Origin: Isoetes taiwanensis
Taxonomy: Eukaryota > Streptophyta > Lycopodiopsida > Isoetales > Isoetaceae
Direction: 5' to 3'
DNA: 64,000 nt
NCBI GenBank assembly: GCA_021234155.1
Contig: JAJEKV010000659.1
Span: 59,284 to 123,283, forward strand
Shown here one piece after another: positions 45,062 to 56,295 of the stretch (position 1 is its first letter; each line of letters opens with the position of its first letter). The position numbers and the translations under genes are program-made. A model generated the notes under the pieces. The model searched no databases, was not told the origin of the DNA, and saw only the letters and a list, made by a program, of their open reading frames with translations.

Positions 45062-47996
45062 TTGAAGATCCTCTTGCTCTTATTGTTTTGGTCTTTGATC
45101 TTTACCAGGTACGACATGATCTCAGCTACTTTTAGGAAACATCTAGATGTTTAAATAAACTAATCTTTTTTCTATGTCAAGTACTTTCGGCAATCTCAGC
45201 AGGTGGTAAAAGAGGTTACTCGACAGAGATATTATCTCAAAAATTTAAAGATGTATTTCAAGAATTTGGAGATGCTCCACTGGGGGAACCTGATGTAAGT
45301 TGTCGTAGATGGAAATCTCAGGCCAAAAATCCCAATTTGAGGTTCTTTACATAACCCAAATACAGTGAGTTTGGAAGAGGATCTAGCCAGACTAAACTCT
45401 CTCCTTTTATCTTTCTACATTTCATTTTTGTGTGTTTAGGTTAGCAAGAAAAGCTACATGAGCATTTCCTTTAATACTTAATAATTCAAAATGATATTCA
45501 ACAGTAGAATATTTGTATACAGCCACCCATGTTATTTGCATCATTAGCTAGACGTCTATAACAAAGTTGCAACTTGATTGACCAGTTTTGCATACAACAT
45601 AATTTTTCATTCTACTAACATCATGATGTGTTTGATATAGGTCCACAATGGTGTATTACTTTCTTCTATGGGATGCTTTATCAAAAAATGACTGATATCC
45701 TTTCATTGCATTCTATTTAGCTCACAGGGTGAATAGGTGTTGCAACTCATAGTTCGTCTCTTGCATTAGAGGAATTTAGAACTGATTTTGTACAAGGATC
45801 ATTCTTGGATGTGTAAACTAAGGCAAATTGGGTATCGCTTAGAGAATTCTAGTATCTGATGCATCACCTATGTTCTAGACTAGGATTCACATATTTAGCT
45901 GCAAGCTGGCGGACCAACTTTTTGACAAAGGAACTACTATACTTTTTGACAAAGGAACTATTATTTACAACTGCCATTTGCTAAAAGGTTTAAACAAATG
46001 CAGATTGCAATCTAAAAACACATTGTATTTTCTTAACCTAACGAAGCTTTAAAAATTGGATGTAATTGGATCTTAAAGGGTCGCTCCATATTACCTTTTT
46101 TATCCTCTAACTCATACTATTTATTCTATCCAACAATGAATCAACCAGATCTTCAAATTGTTACTAAAGCCCGACAACAGATATTAATTGTTCTATTCAT
46201 TGCTTTTTGGACACACCATCTTTATCATTTATATCACAACAAAGTAGAAATAGCCTTAGAAATAAGTGCCATTCTTACTAGAGGTTGTGCTTCCAAAATA
46301 GCAGTACTTTCACTTAGCAATATAGTGATATGGCACTGTAACAAGTTTTGCACCATAGGGACCAGATCAGCACGAACACATGCATCAAGGATGCTTATAA
46401 CTATTGCAACAAGCATACTTTGAAGAATGACTTAAAGATCTTAGGCAGCTGACATGATTTCAATGGCATAATTTTTGTATTCCATGTTAAATAGTGCAAG
46501 AGATTGTGGAGCAAAGTAATGTACATTGTTTCCTAGTGTTGCAAATAGTATCATGCCTTAACAGAGGACTTGTTGATCTTCAATCTAAGGAGGCCACGTG
46601 GCGAAAGTTAAGTCCAGTCCCATCACATAGTTCCAGAGAGTGTTGCTCCAAATGTATATATGTGCAGGTAGAGACACTCGAATCTCTAAATGTATATATG
46701 TGCAGGTAGAGACACTCGAATAGATACAAAAGGAGTACACTCTAACATACTCTCAGCTATATTTGATGTTGAAAAACAAAGAAACGCTTGATGTACCCAC
46801 TTTTCAATACTAGAAATCACGCCTTTAATGACCTTGGTCTAGTCCCATCTAATTTGAACTTCAAAGATGTGACAATCATATATGTTCCCTCTAGTTTGGG
46901 GACAAAACCACATTGGCGAGTAAGAACTTATGCCTTTTGGCCTTCTCTTTGTTAGCAGCATTGGATAGTTTTGATCTAGGGTTTATTATGACCTCTCTTT
47001 GATAGGGTTATTTTTCTCTTTCTTCTTCTTCTTTGATAGAGTTGAAGAAATGATGTTGCTTTCTAAATTTTAATTTTGTGTTTGTATTCCCATTTATCCC
47101 ATTAAGAGATCGTTATAATCTTCTCTTTTATGCACATCTGGAGCCCAGGAACTTTTACAACTCAAAGAGTGGGTGTTCAACAGCCAGACGACCACATCAT
47201 CTTCTGGTGCATTTCTCACAGTATAGGCTATATGTGTTACAGCATGGGTGTCACCTCAAGGGCACTCACTTTTCGGTGCAAGAGGCCCTCTCCCCAGTTC
47301 AGTTGACTCGACGATGTGAGGAGTTATGTGAGGCTCGAAAGGCAAGGCTTCAAAGGAAATGACAGTATACCGGGAAGGCACATCACTCATTTTTTACCAG
47401 TGGCCTCAAAAAACCCCTGGTTGGGTTACTTCTAGCTGCGCACCCCCCCGTGTTTTTGTTCTAGCTTGTTTGATAACTATGACATGATGACAAGTAGAAG
47501 CTGAGCTACTATTTGAATTGTTCAGATCTTCCCTTCCAATGAAAGTTAGATCCGATCCTTCAGAAAAGAAAGAAAGATCCAATCCTTACTAGCCTCTACG
47601 AACTTTGCCTTATGCAATCTCTTGAACTTATAGAGATCGAATCTTTATGGGCTACTATGAACTTGAATGCAGTTTCTTGAGCATTAGGTTCCTAAAAGAT
47701 AATAATAGGTAATTGCAAAGGATAAACTGCTTGTTCTACAAGGATGCTTGCACGTCTATGAACCACATGGAAGGGCCCATTGTACAAGTCATTCCAGCCA
47801 AAACATGATCATACACTGCAGGCTCCCACACCAAAAAAGCTCCATTGTTCTTATCGCCTGGATCCCTCCATGCCCTACCAATCCTCATGCTTGCCTCTCA
47901 GTTCTAGCATGAATGCTAACTCCTGCAGACCCTGACTTCCCACCCATCTGATCGTTTCGCATATTTTGGCTTGGATTGCTTTGCTTTGCTTCCAGA
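45062..47996. other. Region between Copia-1 and ARL8
   Basis: No transposon or gene is identified with confidence. 45181-45296 contains a 38-codon open stretch reading VLSAISAGGKRGYSTEILSQ and continuing ...GEPD, bounded by ctatgtcaag and gtaagt. It could be an orphan exon; I do not recognise the protein. A frame at 47078-47362 (ends RRCEELCEARKARLQRK) is also unassigned. The last 300 bp should contain the ARL8 promoter, but no convincing TATA element is seen. Confidence 0.35.
46650..46721 (+). repeat. 38-bp tandem duplication
   Basis: Two copies (46650-46687 and 46688-46721) starting aaatgtatatatgtgcaggt and followed by agagacactcgaa. The match is exact over the shared 33 bases. Confidence 0.95.
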
Positions 47997-50900
47997 ATGA
48001 ATTTGTGGGAGATTTTTCTCAATTGGCTTCGGAGGTATGTTTTTCTGGCATTTAGTAGTTGAATTTTAGTAATATCGCCCACGTGAAGGATTATCGCACA
48101 CAGTTTAGAATTCTTTTATGTCAAAAAGGAATTAAATTTGTGCTGTTGCTGAGTCCGTTGTTATCTTTTCAACAGCCTCTTTTTCAAGCAGGAAATGGAG
48201 CTCTCATTGATCGGGCTTCAAAACGCTGGAAAGACGTCGCTTGTCAATGTTATTGCGGTATGTATTTGTTTTGGCACTAAATTGTTAGGTTAACGTTTTT
48301 CTCACTTATTCGATTTCTTTGCTCCTGCCAGACAGGTGGCTATAGTGAAGACATGATTCCAACGGTAAATTCTTCTTAGCTCAATATGTTATTTGCCTTT
48401 GCTTCATGTAAACAAACTAGCTTTTTGATGTGTGAGATGCAAAGGACATCCATTCTTTTGTTATCATAACATGGTATTGCTCTGCCTCAGGTTGGATTCA
48501 ACATGAAGAAGGTATCAAAAGGGAATGTTACAATAAAGCTCTGGGACTTAGGAGGCCAACCACGTTTCCGTAGCATGTGGGGCGCTACTGCGTGGTGTAT
48601 CAGCAATTGTGTAAATACATTCATCTTTATATTTATAATGGCAGGCATTTATTTTTAGATTTTTGTTGCATAACTGCTCTATTAACACTGTTATCATGCT
48701 GTATTGGGCTTTGTTTTTTAATAATTATACAGCTTTTTTTTCTTCCCTGGAGTATATGAACTTAATATATTATTTAAATTTCATAAGATGCACTGAAAGA
48801 GTATGAGAAATGGAAAGCTTAGAAAAGAGGGTTTTCCTTTCTATCGGTGAGATCCAGCTTAACCTGTAGTTTCAGCTTAGTGCAGCTGATACAACCCGGT
48901 CTTAATTTCTGGCATAATGGTTCTCAAGGAGAGATTTAGTCTTAAACATCCACGTTTTCTTAAATCTGGTCTCCCAACTCCTTGATCTTTTTTTACTGTG
49001 CGATTTTTGTAATATTGTTTGATGAATAAGACCACTTCTTCTAGTGTTTAAAAGATCTATATGTATATTGGTCTAAACTGCAACTATGCAGGTATGTCGT
49101 TGATGCTGCCGATAAAGATAACGTTCCAATATCAAGAAATGAGCTGCATGATCTTCTGAATAAGCCATCCTTGAGTGGGATTCCTCTATTGGTCCTTGGG
49201 AACAAGATTGACAAACCAGGACATCTGTCACAACAAGCATTTATAGATCAGATGTAAGTATTACACTGTTTTGACTGTAAAGATGTGCTTCCAGTTTGAT
49301 TATGAAAGCTAATCTGTATTCAGAAGAATGAAGAAAGATACAATCCCTATGGAGATCTCTGATCTCTCTGATAGAAACCACTAAAGTGAAATGAGGCTGG
49401 ACGTGGCTTATAACAGTATGCCCGCGTCAGCATGCAATGTATGCTAGTACTCCTATATCGTATATCTAAATGCTAACATCCCCCCTGAGAACTAGCATAC
49501 TGAAAAAAAAAAAAACAAGCCTAGACATGCTAGAACTAAGATCCCCCCTGAGATGTAACAGTTCCTTGTAATGATTTTCCACCCTCAGATGGATAAGGCT
49601 GAATCTGAAGCACATCCTTCATGGATCGAAAACTTCTGCCTGACAGTGGTTTCGTGAATCCATCTGCCAGTTGATCCTTGGTAGAACAGTACTTAAGAGT
49701 AAGTTGTCCTTGTTGAAGCTGCTCTCGTATAAAGCACAATTTAATGTCCAAATGTTTTATCTGAAGGTGCATCTTGAAATCTTTGACGTGAGAAATAGCA
49801 CCACTGTTGTCACAATGCAGAATACCTGGCTTGATTGGAATCCCCAAGTCTTCATATAAATGAATCAGCCACTTCAATTCTTGAGTTGTATCAGTTAAAG
49901 CCTTCAACTCTGCTTCAGTTGTGCTAATGCTCACGTGCTTTGTGACCTAGAACTCCATGTAATGGGACTATTGCCAAAGAAGGACACAAAGCCTGTCAAG
50001 GACTTTCTTGAGACCAAATCTGTCGAAGCCATGTCAGAATCAGAATATATGCGCAACTGAGGATTTGAAACTCTGCCATAGAAAAGGCCTTCTGTGTAGG
50101 TCCCTTTAATATACCGAAGTACCTGCTTAGCAGCTTTCCAATGAGTCTGTTTAGGATGAGTCATGAAGCGTGTGAGAACACCTACTGCATAAGTAATATC
50201 AGGGACGAGTAATAGTAAGATATAAAAGAGCACCCACCAACCGTCTGTAGAGTGTAGGATCTGCATCTTCAGCATCTGAATCCAAAGAAAGCTTTGGCCC
50301 TAAATCAGAAGGCAGCAAAGTAGGTTTGGAGTCAGCCATATATGAAACTTGTCAAGAATTTCTGTAGCATATTTCTGTTGTGTCAAATAAATTCCTTGAG
50401 AAGTCTGCCAAACTTCAATCCCTAAACAATAATGCATGAGACCGAGATCTGTAACCTCAAAATCTCTGGAAATAGACTCTTTAGTTTGCTGAATCAGAGA
50501 GATAGCATTCCCAGTAATGAGTGTATCATCAACATAGAGAAGTAAAATAGATATATTGGTGTCCTGAATTGAAAATAGAGACTGGGATCTGCCCTAGACC
50601 TGCTGTACCCCATCTGTTCCAAATATCCATTTATTTTGTGATTCCAGCACCTCGGTGCCTGCTTTAGACCATATATGCTTTTCTTTAATTTACAAACATA
50701 GTCAGGAAAGTCCTTATTAACAAATCCTGGTGGTTGTTGCATATACAATTCTTCCTCAAGATCCCCATTGAGAAAGGCAGACTTGAAATCCAATTGATGC
50801 ACAGCCCAACCAAATTGTGCTGCTAATGCAAGAACAGCTCGTAATGTGTCAAGTCTAACAACTGGTGCAAAAACATCAGTGTAATCAAAACCTTCTTGTT

Positions 50901-53900
50901 GAGTGTAACCTTTAGCTACCAGTCTAGCTTTATGACGAGCAATAGTACCATCAGATTTGTATTTTTGTTCGATAAAGCCACTTGGCTCCAATGATGTTAT
51001 GACCTGCAGGCTTTGGTACCAATTCCCAAGTATCTTGCTTCTCCATCATGGCTAACTCCTCTTTCATAGCCTGAACCCAATGGTCAGATTTTGCTGCTTG
51101 ACTATGAAAAACGGGATCACTATCATGTAAAACCTTGGTCATCAAAGCAAAATTACACAAGTCTGAATCTGAAAACTGCAAGTTTTCAAGTTGATTAATC
51201 TCAGGTATGGTAAGAGGTGGTAGACTTGATGTATCAATAATGTCATCATGTAAATCCAATGGTTCATAGTCTGCATAGGCATCTGTGGATAGTGGACAAG
51301 AAGAGGGTGAAGAAATAGAAACTGTAGAAGATGAAGGAAGAGGTGGAGATGATGAAAAAACAGGTGGAGACACAGATACTGTAGGAATTTGGACAGATGA
51401 AGTGGACAGATCAGAATCGAAAAGATTGACAAGAGTGGTATCATAATCAATGTGAGCTGCAGATGAAAAATCAAACTGGTGATCTTCAAGAAACTCCATA
51501 CTACGTGAGGCAAAAACAGTGTTTGAAACAGGATCAAAGCATCTCCATGCTTTCATATTAGGTGTGTACCCAATAAAAATGACCTGAACTGCCCTGTCTG
51601 ATAACTTGCCCTTTTTCTGAAGGATTTTCGTGGAAAGGAGGCATAAGCAAGACAACCAAAAACTCTTAAATGTGACACATCTGGTTTGGTCCCAAAGAGA
51701 GTCTCAAATGGAGTTTTGAGATTCAAAGCCTTAGTTGGAGCACGATTGGAAATATAACATGCTGTTAAGACTGCTTCTGCCCAAAAATTTAGAGGTAAAC
51801 TTTTGTGTTTGAGCATGCTTCGAGCTAAATTTAGAAATGTACGATGTTTACGCTCTGCTACTCCATTTTGTGAGTGTGCATAGGGTACAATAAGTTCCCT
51901 ATGAATACCTTGGGCTTGTAAAAAACTTTCAAACTCCTTGGACAAATATTCCTTAGCATTATCAGTCCGAACTGCTTTGATAGTAGTGCTCAACTGATTT
52001 TGTACCAAATTTCTGAAAGTTTGGAAGATTGAGAAAGCTTGTGATTTGAGCTTCATAGGATATACCCAAGTGAATCTACTATAATCATCAACAAAAACCA
52101 TGAAATACCTGCTACCAGCCAGAGATTCCACAGGCATATAGCAAATATCCGAGTGAATAAGTTCCAACGGATGAGTAGCTCGAAATAAAGCTTGTTTAGG
52201 AAACGGGGCTTGGACCTGTTTTCCTAGACTGCAGGCATGACAATGAAAATCCCTGAGATTTAAGTGGAGGTAAACCCTTGACCATGCCTATTTTGGATGC
52301 AATAACCAAAGGAGCCAAACTAATGTGGCCATACCTGGCATGCCATAAATTTTCTGTTGAAGAATAAGGGGACTGAATCTGCAGCAGTGTGAACCTGTTG
52401 AAGATGTGACTTCTTGAGTGTATACAGACCTTCTTTAGTGAGAGTACCTTGAGCAACAATGCCAAGAGAACTTTTATCAATCAAGTGTAGAGGATTGTTC
52501 TTACAAATATAAACATATTCTCCTGCAAAGAGCACTGAGTAGCCTAATTATGCGTAAAGTTGACTGACACTCAGAAGATTAACTTTCAAATCTGGAATAT
52601 GAAGAACTTCATCAATTTGTAAAGAAGAAGAAGAACCAAGATCAATATTGACCCTGCCCTTGCCCTGAGATCTAGCAAGATTACCATCTGCCATCTTCAC
52701 TATAGTTGAATTATAAGGATGAATAGTGGAAAAACAGTAGGATGACTTGCTAAATGTTTTGTAGCCCCTGAATCAACAAGCCAAGATTCATCTTCATCTA
52801 AATGATCAGCAACCAATGCTAAAATTGCTCCTCTAAATCTTCAATAGAAATTTCAGACACTTTGGCACTGATCTCGAAGTTTTGACACATTCTTTATCTT
52901 TGGATTCTCGAGATTTGTGGTCAGCAAGATCTCTCCCTCTTTCTACACTGAAACTTCATGTGACCCTTCTTACCACAGTACCAGCAAGACAACGGTTCTT
53001 TGGATGAAGCTGAATTAGAAGATGTATGAGAAGAAGAAGATTTACTGCTGGAGAAATTTGCAGCTGCAAGATCTGAAGATCTTTTAAGCTCCTGTTCTGC
53101 ATCTAACAATTGTTGTTGGAGATAATGAAAATCAACTGTAATCTGTGGTTGTAACTTGTAAAATTGAACAAAATGAATATACTCAGCTGGTAAACCCTTC
53201 AAAACATAGAGGATAAGTCTTGCTTCTTTCATTTCTCCACCTGCAGCTACATAAGAAATCTGCAACTCTTTAAATTTCTTGAGATATTCCTTCATTCCTG
53301 AACAATCAGTGAGTCTAAGATTGTCCATCTTTGTCTGTAAAAAGAAGTTGATGTCCTTCTCCTTAGCAACACATTTCTTGACCAGAAATTGATAAGCAGA
53401 TTGAAAATCTGTAAAATCTTGAAGATCCATCAGAAATTCTGTACACACACAGGATCTAAGATGATTTAAAGCATCAAAATCTTTAGTCTTCTCAGCATTT
53501 GTCTGTGGTGACCATTTGCTATCTAAAACTTGATGCAAATGACGAAGACTTAAATTGGTTTTGAAAGCCTCTCGCCAGGTAAAAATTCTGATCATCCAAT
53601 ACAGGATCTTTGAAAGTATTTCCATGGATCAGAACTTATAGCCATGGCCATTGATTTACTGACGTACCAAAAAGATAGAAAAAGATCGAAGCCAAATCAA
53701 GATCCAAGCTAAATAAAGATCCAAGCTAAATCAAGATCGGCTAAATCCTTGGTCGGAATGATGAGAAAACACTGGATCCACTGAAATTGGGCCGAAAAAA
53801 ACAATTCCCTTCGCCGGATCTGCACGATACCGACGGATCACCTCAAAACCACTTCCCCCTCGTCGGATTTACTCAGAAAACCGCCGGATTACCTCAATTG

Positions 53901-54638
53901 TACTGACTTCACTCTTCTAACCTCGCTCTGATACCATGAAAGCTAATCTGTATTCAGAAGAATGAAGAAAGATACAATCCCTATGGAGATCTCTGATCTC
54001 TCTGATAGAAACCACTAAAGTGAAATGAGGCTGGACGTGGCTTATAACAGTATGCCACGTCAGCGTACAGTATGCTAGTACTCCTATACGTATATCTAAA
54101 TGCTAACAGATTATACCTGTCGGTCGATAAAGATACCAGAAACTAGAGAGGGTATCAAGCTATGTACTAGTACTATGGAAAAAGGACGAGAAATTTTAGA
54201 GTCCTGCCAGACTTCTGTACCCCTGAGCTTTTTTAAGTGCAATGCTGGATATTGCTTTGTCTCCAGAGGGAACTAGTAAATCTTGCATGAACTCTTTGTG
54301 GCAAAGACCTATGATGCATTTGAATGGGTAGTCATGTTATATTCCCTTCGGGCTGTACTGGTCAGAATTTGTATTTGTTTGTCATGACACAGGCCACAAC
54401 AATCTCCAGTCATACAAATAGCTTGGTTTAATTTCAAAACTGACTTATACTGTATATTTTATTCAGAATAATTTGCAGTGTTCTGAAAGTTCATATTCCA
54501 TTACAATTTGTATTTTGCAGGGGGATCAGCAATTTGGCAGGTAGAGAGGTTTCTTGCTTCATGATATCATGCAAAAGTTCAACAAACATTGATGTCGTCA
54601 TTGACTGGCTTATAAAGCACTCTAAATCAAAGAGCTGA
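47997..54638 (+). CDS. ARL8: ADP-ribosylation factor-like 8 GTPase
   Basis: Arl8 is a lysosome/vacuole-associated small GTPase that links membranes to effectors. Plant orthologues are also known as tobamovirus replication host factors. Coding exons: 47997-48034, 48176-48257, 48332-48364, 48491-48610, 49092-49253, 54521-54638, all with GT-AG introns. The product is 184 residues, the family's normal length. Exon 1 encodes the amphipathic N-terminus [12 protein letters not shown], then [10 protein letters not shown]. The P-loop is GLQNAGKTS, the switch regions include EDMIPTVGFN and [17 protein letters not shown] binds guanine and SCKSS is the G5 loop. It ends HSKSKS. Exon 4 lacks one base after 48581 and one after 48591, which shifts the frame between the 'RSMW' and 'VSAIV' segments. 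Either the assembly has errors or this copy is a young pseudogene. The last intron (49254-54520) carries Copia-2 in antisense. Confidence 0.93.
49303..49478 (-). repeat. Copia-2 3' LTR
   Basis: Plus-strand ends tgaaagctaa and aaatgctaaca, i.e. TGTTAGC...TTTCA in element orientation. It is adjacent to the purine tract TCTCAGGGGGGA. Confidence 0.95.
49536..50275 (-). pseudogene. Copia-2 RNase H
   Basis: The minus strand reads [47 protein letters not shown] (Asp motif), [20 protein letters not shown] and then, after a one-base shift at about 49935, [18 protein letters not shown] (Glu motif). It ends with [20 protein letters not shown], the usual Copia C-terminus. One frame break separates the two parts. 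The protein would act in removal of template RNA during reverse transcription. Confidence 0.9.
50494..51655 (-). pseudogene. Copia-2 integrase tail and reverse transcriptase
   Basis: The minus strand from 51655 gives the C-terminal integrase region ([20 protein letters not shown]) and a Ser/Pro-rich linker (about 51430-51250). RT starts with [21 protein letters not shown] shift near 50980 leads to [35 protein letters not shown] and [10 protein letters not shown]. The catalytic LYVDD box is readable at about 50520-50540 in a shifted frame. Length and motif order are those of a complete Copia RT. Confidence 0.9.
51553..52480 (-). pseudogene. Copia-2 GAG-pre-integrase and integrase core
   Basis: Minus strand: a zinc region with [20 protein letters not shown] and a shifted continuation, then [20 protein letters not shown] (first Asp), [20 protein letters not shown] (second Asp), [37 protein letters not shown] (catalytic Glu region) and [18 protein letters not shown]. 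The DDE integrase core is nearly complete. Frameshifts lie near 52200 and 51560. Confidence 0.9.
52536..53625 (-). pseudogene. Copia-2 gag and protease region
   Basis: Gag from 53625 or slightly upstream: [59 protein letters not shown] and [15 protein letters not shown], i.e. the UBN2/Copia gag pattern. A Ser-rich stretch then precedes the CCHC knuckle [14 protein letters not shown] at about 52950. Protease follows in broken frames: [13 protein letters not shown]-type residues are partly readable around 52800-52760. A frameshift at about 52920 separates the two. Confidence 0.85.
53925..53936 (-). other. Copia-2 primer-binding site
   Basis: Reads TGGTATCAGAGC on the minus strand, immediately after the 5' LTR. 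It is complementary to initiator tRNA-Met. Confidence 0.95.
53937..54108 (-). repeat. Copia-2 5' LTR
   Basis: 172 bp, the partner of 49303-49478, followed by the gatta duplication at 54109-54113. Confidence 0.95.
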
Positions 54639-56295
54639 AGTGGAAATCTCTAATCTACTTACATATGTACAAAATTTTTGGCCTTGTGACATGATATCAA
54701 TTATTGATTGTACAATATTATTCTTAAACTCATTGTACGAGCTTGAATATAGTTGTATTATAATTACATTAATATGTAATCAGATGACATTTTTTTTGGT
54801 GGTGGTCATTAAAACCATTGTGATAAAAAACGATTTGCGAACGACCAGTTGTGTAAAATCTTTTGCATTTTTTGAACTAGAGCAAGTAGTCAATGCTTAC
54901 TGCAATGTACCTTGGGCACGTACTTCAAGCAGGTTTAGTATTTTGTTTTATACATGGATTTTTTTCCTTAAAAAATTCAAAAATACCCATATGTTTTAAT
55001 GAATTTCACGATGTACACCTAAGTTTTGATAATTGGTATGTTTTGGTCAACATACAAAGTGTTTTGTATTCTTTTAAATCACTCGAATATGCAAGACATT
55101 TTTCAAATTTCAAATGAGATTTAACAAAACAGTTCAAACGCCCTTAAGATTTTCAAATTTCAAATGCTTCAGAATTCACCAAATGCCTCTAAGATTTAAG
55201 AAAACAGTTCAAATGCCCTGGTCATGATCACGTTCAATTCGAAAAGAATGGTAAAGCAAATTGATGGAAGCAAATTGAAGGAACTCTTTAATAGAGAAAA
55301 TCACTTAGGAATATTCTTGAACCAAAGCCCCACTCTAGGCTACTAAAGACATTGCTCGGGATTAAATGCGTCTTGTTTTTTTTTTTTTTTTTTTGAGGAA
55401 ATGCAAATAGTCCTCCAAATAGGCACGGTCAAATACACAGGCTTTTCATGAAATATGGAAAACTAGAGGACATTTTGGTGATATTTGAATTTCTACATGA
55501 ACATATATGTTGACCAAGGGCATCATATGAAATAAACAAAACTCAAGGATATTTCATGAAATTCGTCAAAATTGTAAAAATATTTTGTAGTTTTTCCATT
55601 TTTTCCTTTTATACATGGGACTCGAATCCAAACTCCTAAATAGCCAAAAACCTCGTGTGCGATATGTTGGGGATCAAAATGCTTATGTAATGGTATACAA
55701 TTTATCATTGCAATACACTTGGCCTCAAGATTTGGCAACTTGTTATAAAAAAGCATCATTTCTGATATGCACGTAGTACTATTTGATGTGAATGATCATG
55801 TAAGAGATCGCCTCGTGGAAATGTTTAATGCTGAAAACAAAAACATCCAACTCTGTCAAAGTGCTTTGGAAATGCAGATTAATGACTAGCAGCCATATGA
55901 CATAACTGCTAAGCCACTAAATGATCAGAAATTAATCCTACTTTCAATATTTAACCTAGGAATATATCCTGTTCACATGTTAATCCCAAATATTTGATTT
56001 ATGTTGACTACTTTGGGCTTTTGGGTTGGAAAATTATTTATTTTTTGAATGCCTTTAACATCTGCAGAACATGTAAAACAACTTAGCTCATTAATTGAGT
56101 AATGCCATGAAATGTTCAAAGACAACATCAAGGGATATCGTATTTCTGAATATGATGCCTGATTGCAATAACATCAGGCATGAATTAGATTTTCTTCCAA
56201 AATTGGTTGCAAAAAACTGCAAGCTTGACTTACAAAAACCTGTCTTCGAGAGGGAGAGATGTTGATCCACCAAAAGAACTATTCAAAGTTGCCAG
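54639..56295. other. Convergent intergenic region between ARL8 and SLP
   Basis: It contains both 3' UTRs. 54945-55100 and 55480-55625 show an imperfect inverted similarity (gaatttcacgatg...ttggtcaacata against the complement of tatatgttgaccaa...catgaaattc), suggestive of a foldback or MITE remnant. A T-run of about 18 lies at 55376-55394, and direct aacagttcaaa.gccc repeats lie at about 55125 and 55205. No gene is recognised. Confidence 0.45.

Larger units (their letters stand above)
49303..54108 (-). mobile_element. Copia-2 LTR retrotransposon in the ARL8 last intron
   Basis: The LTRs are 49303-49478 (176 bp) and 53937-54108 (172 bp), differing mostly by small indels. The perfect 5-bp duplication gatta lies at 49298-49302 and 54109-54113. 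The orientation is antisense to ARL8. A tRNA-Met primer site (53925-53936) and a polypurine tract (complement of 49479-49490) are both intact. Gag, protease, integrase, RT and RNase H lie in the standard Copia order over 4.46 kb, with a handful of one-base frameshifts. It is the youngest-looking element in the window. Confidence 0.96.

Noticed and set aside
47078-47362. 94-codon frame upstream of ARL8
   Set aside because: No recognised domain and no splice or promoter context. Kept only as an unassigned note.
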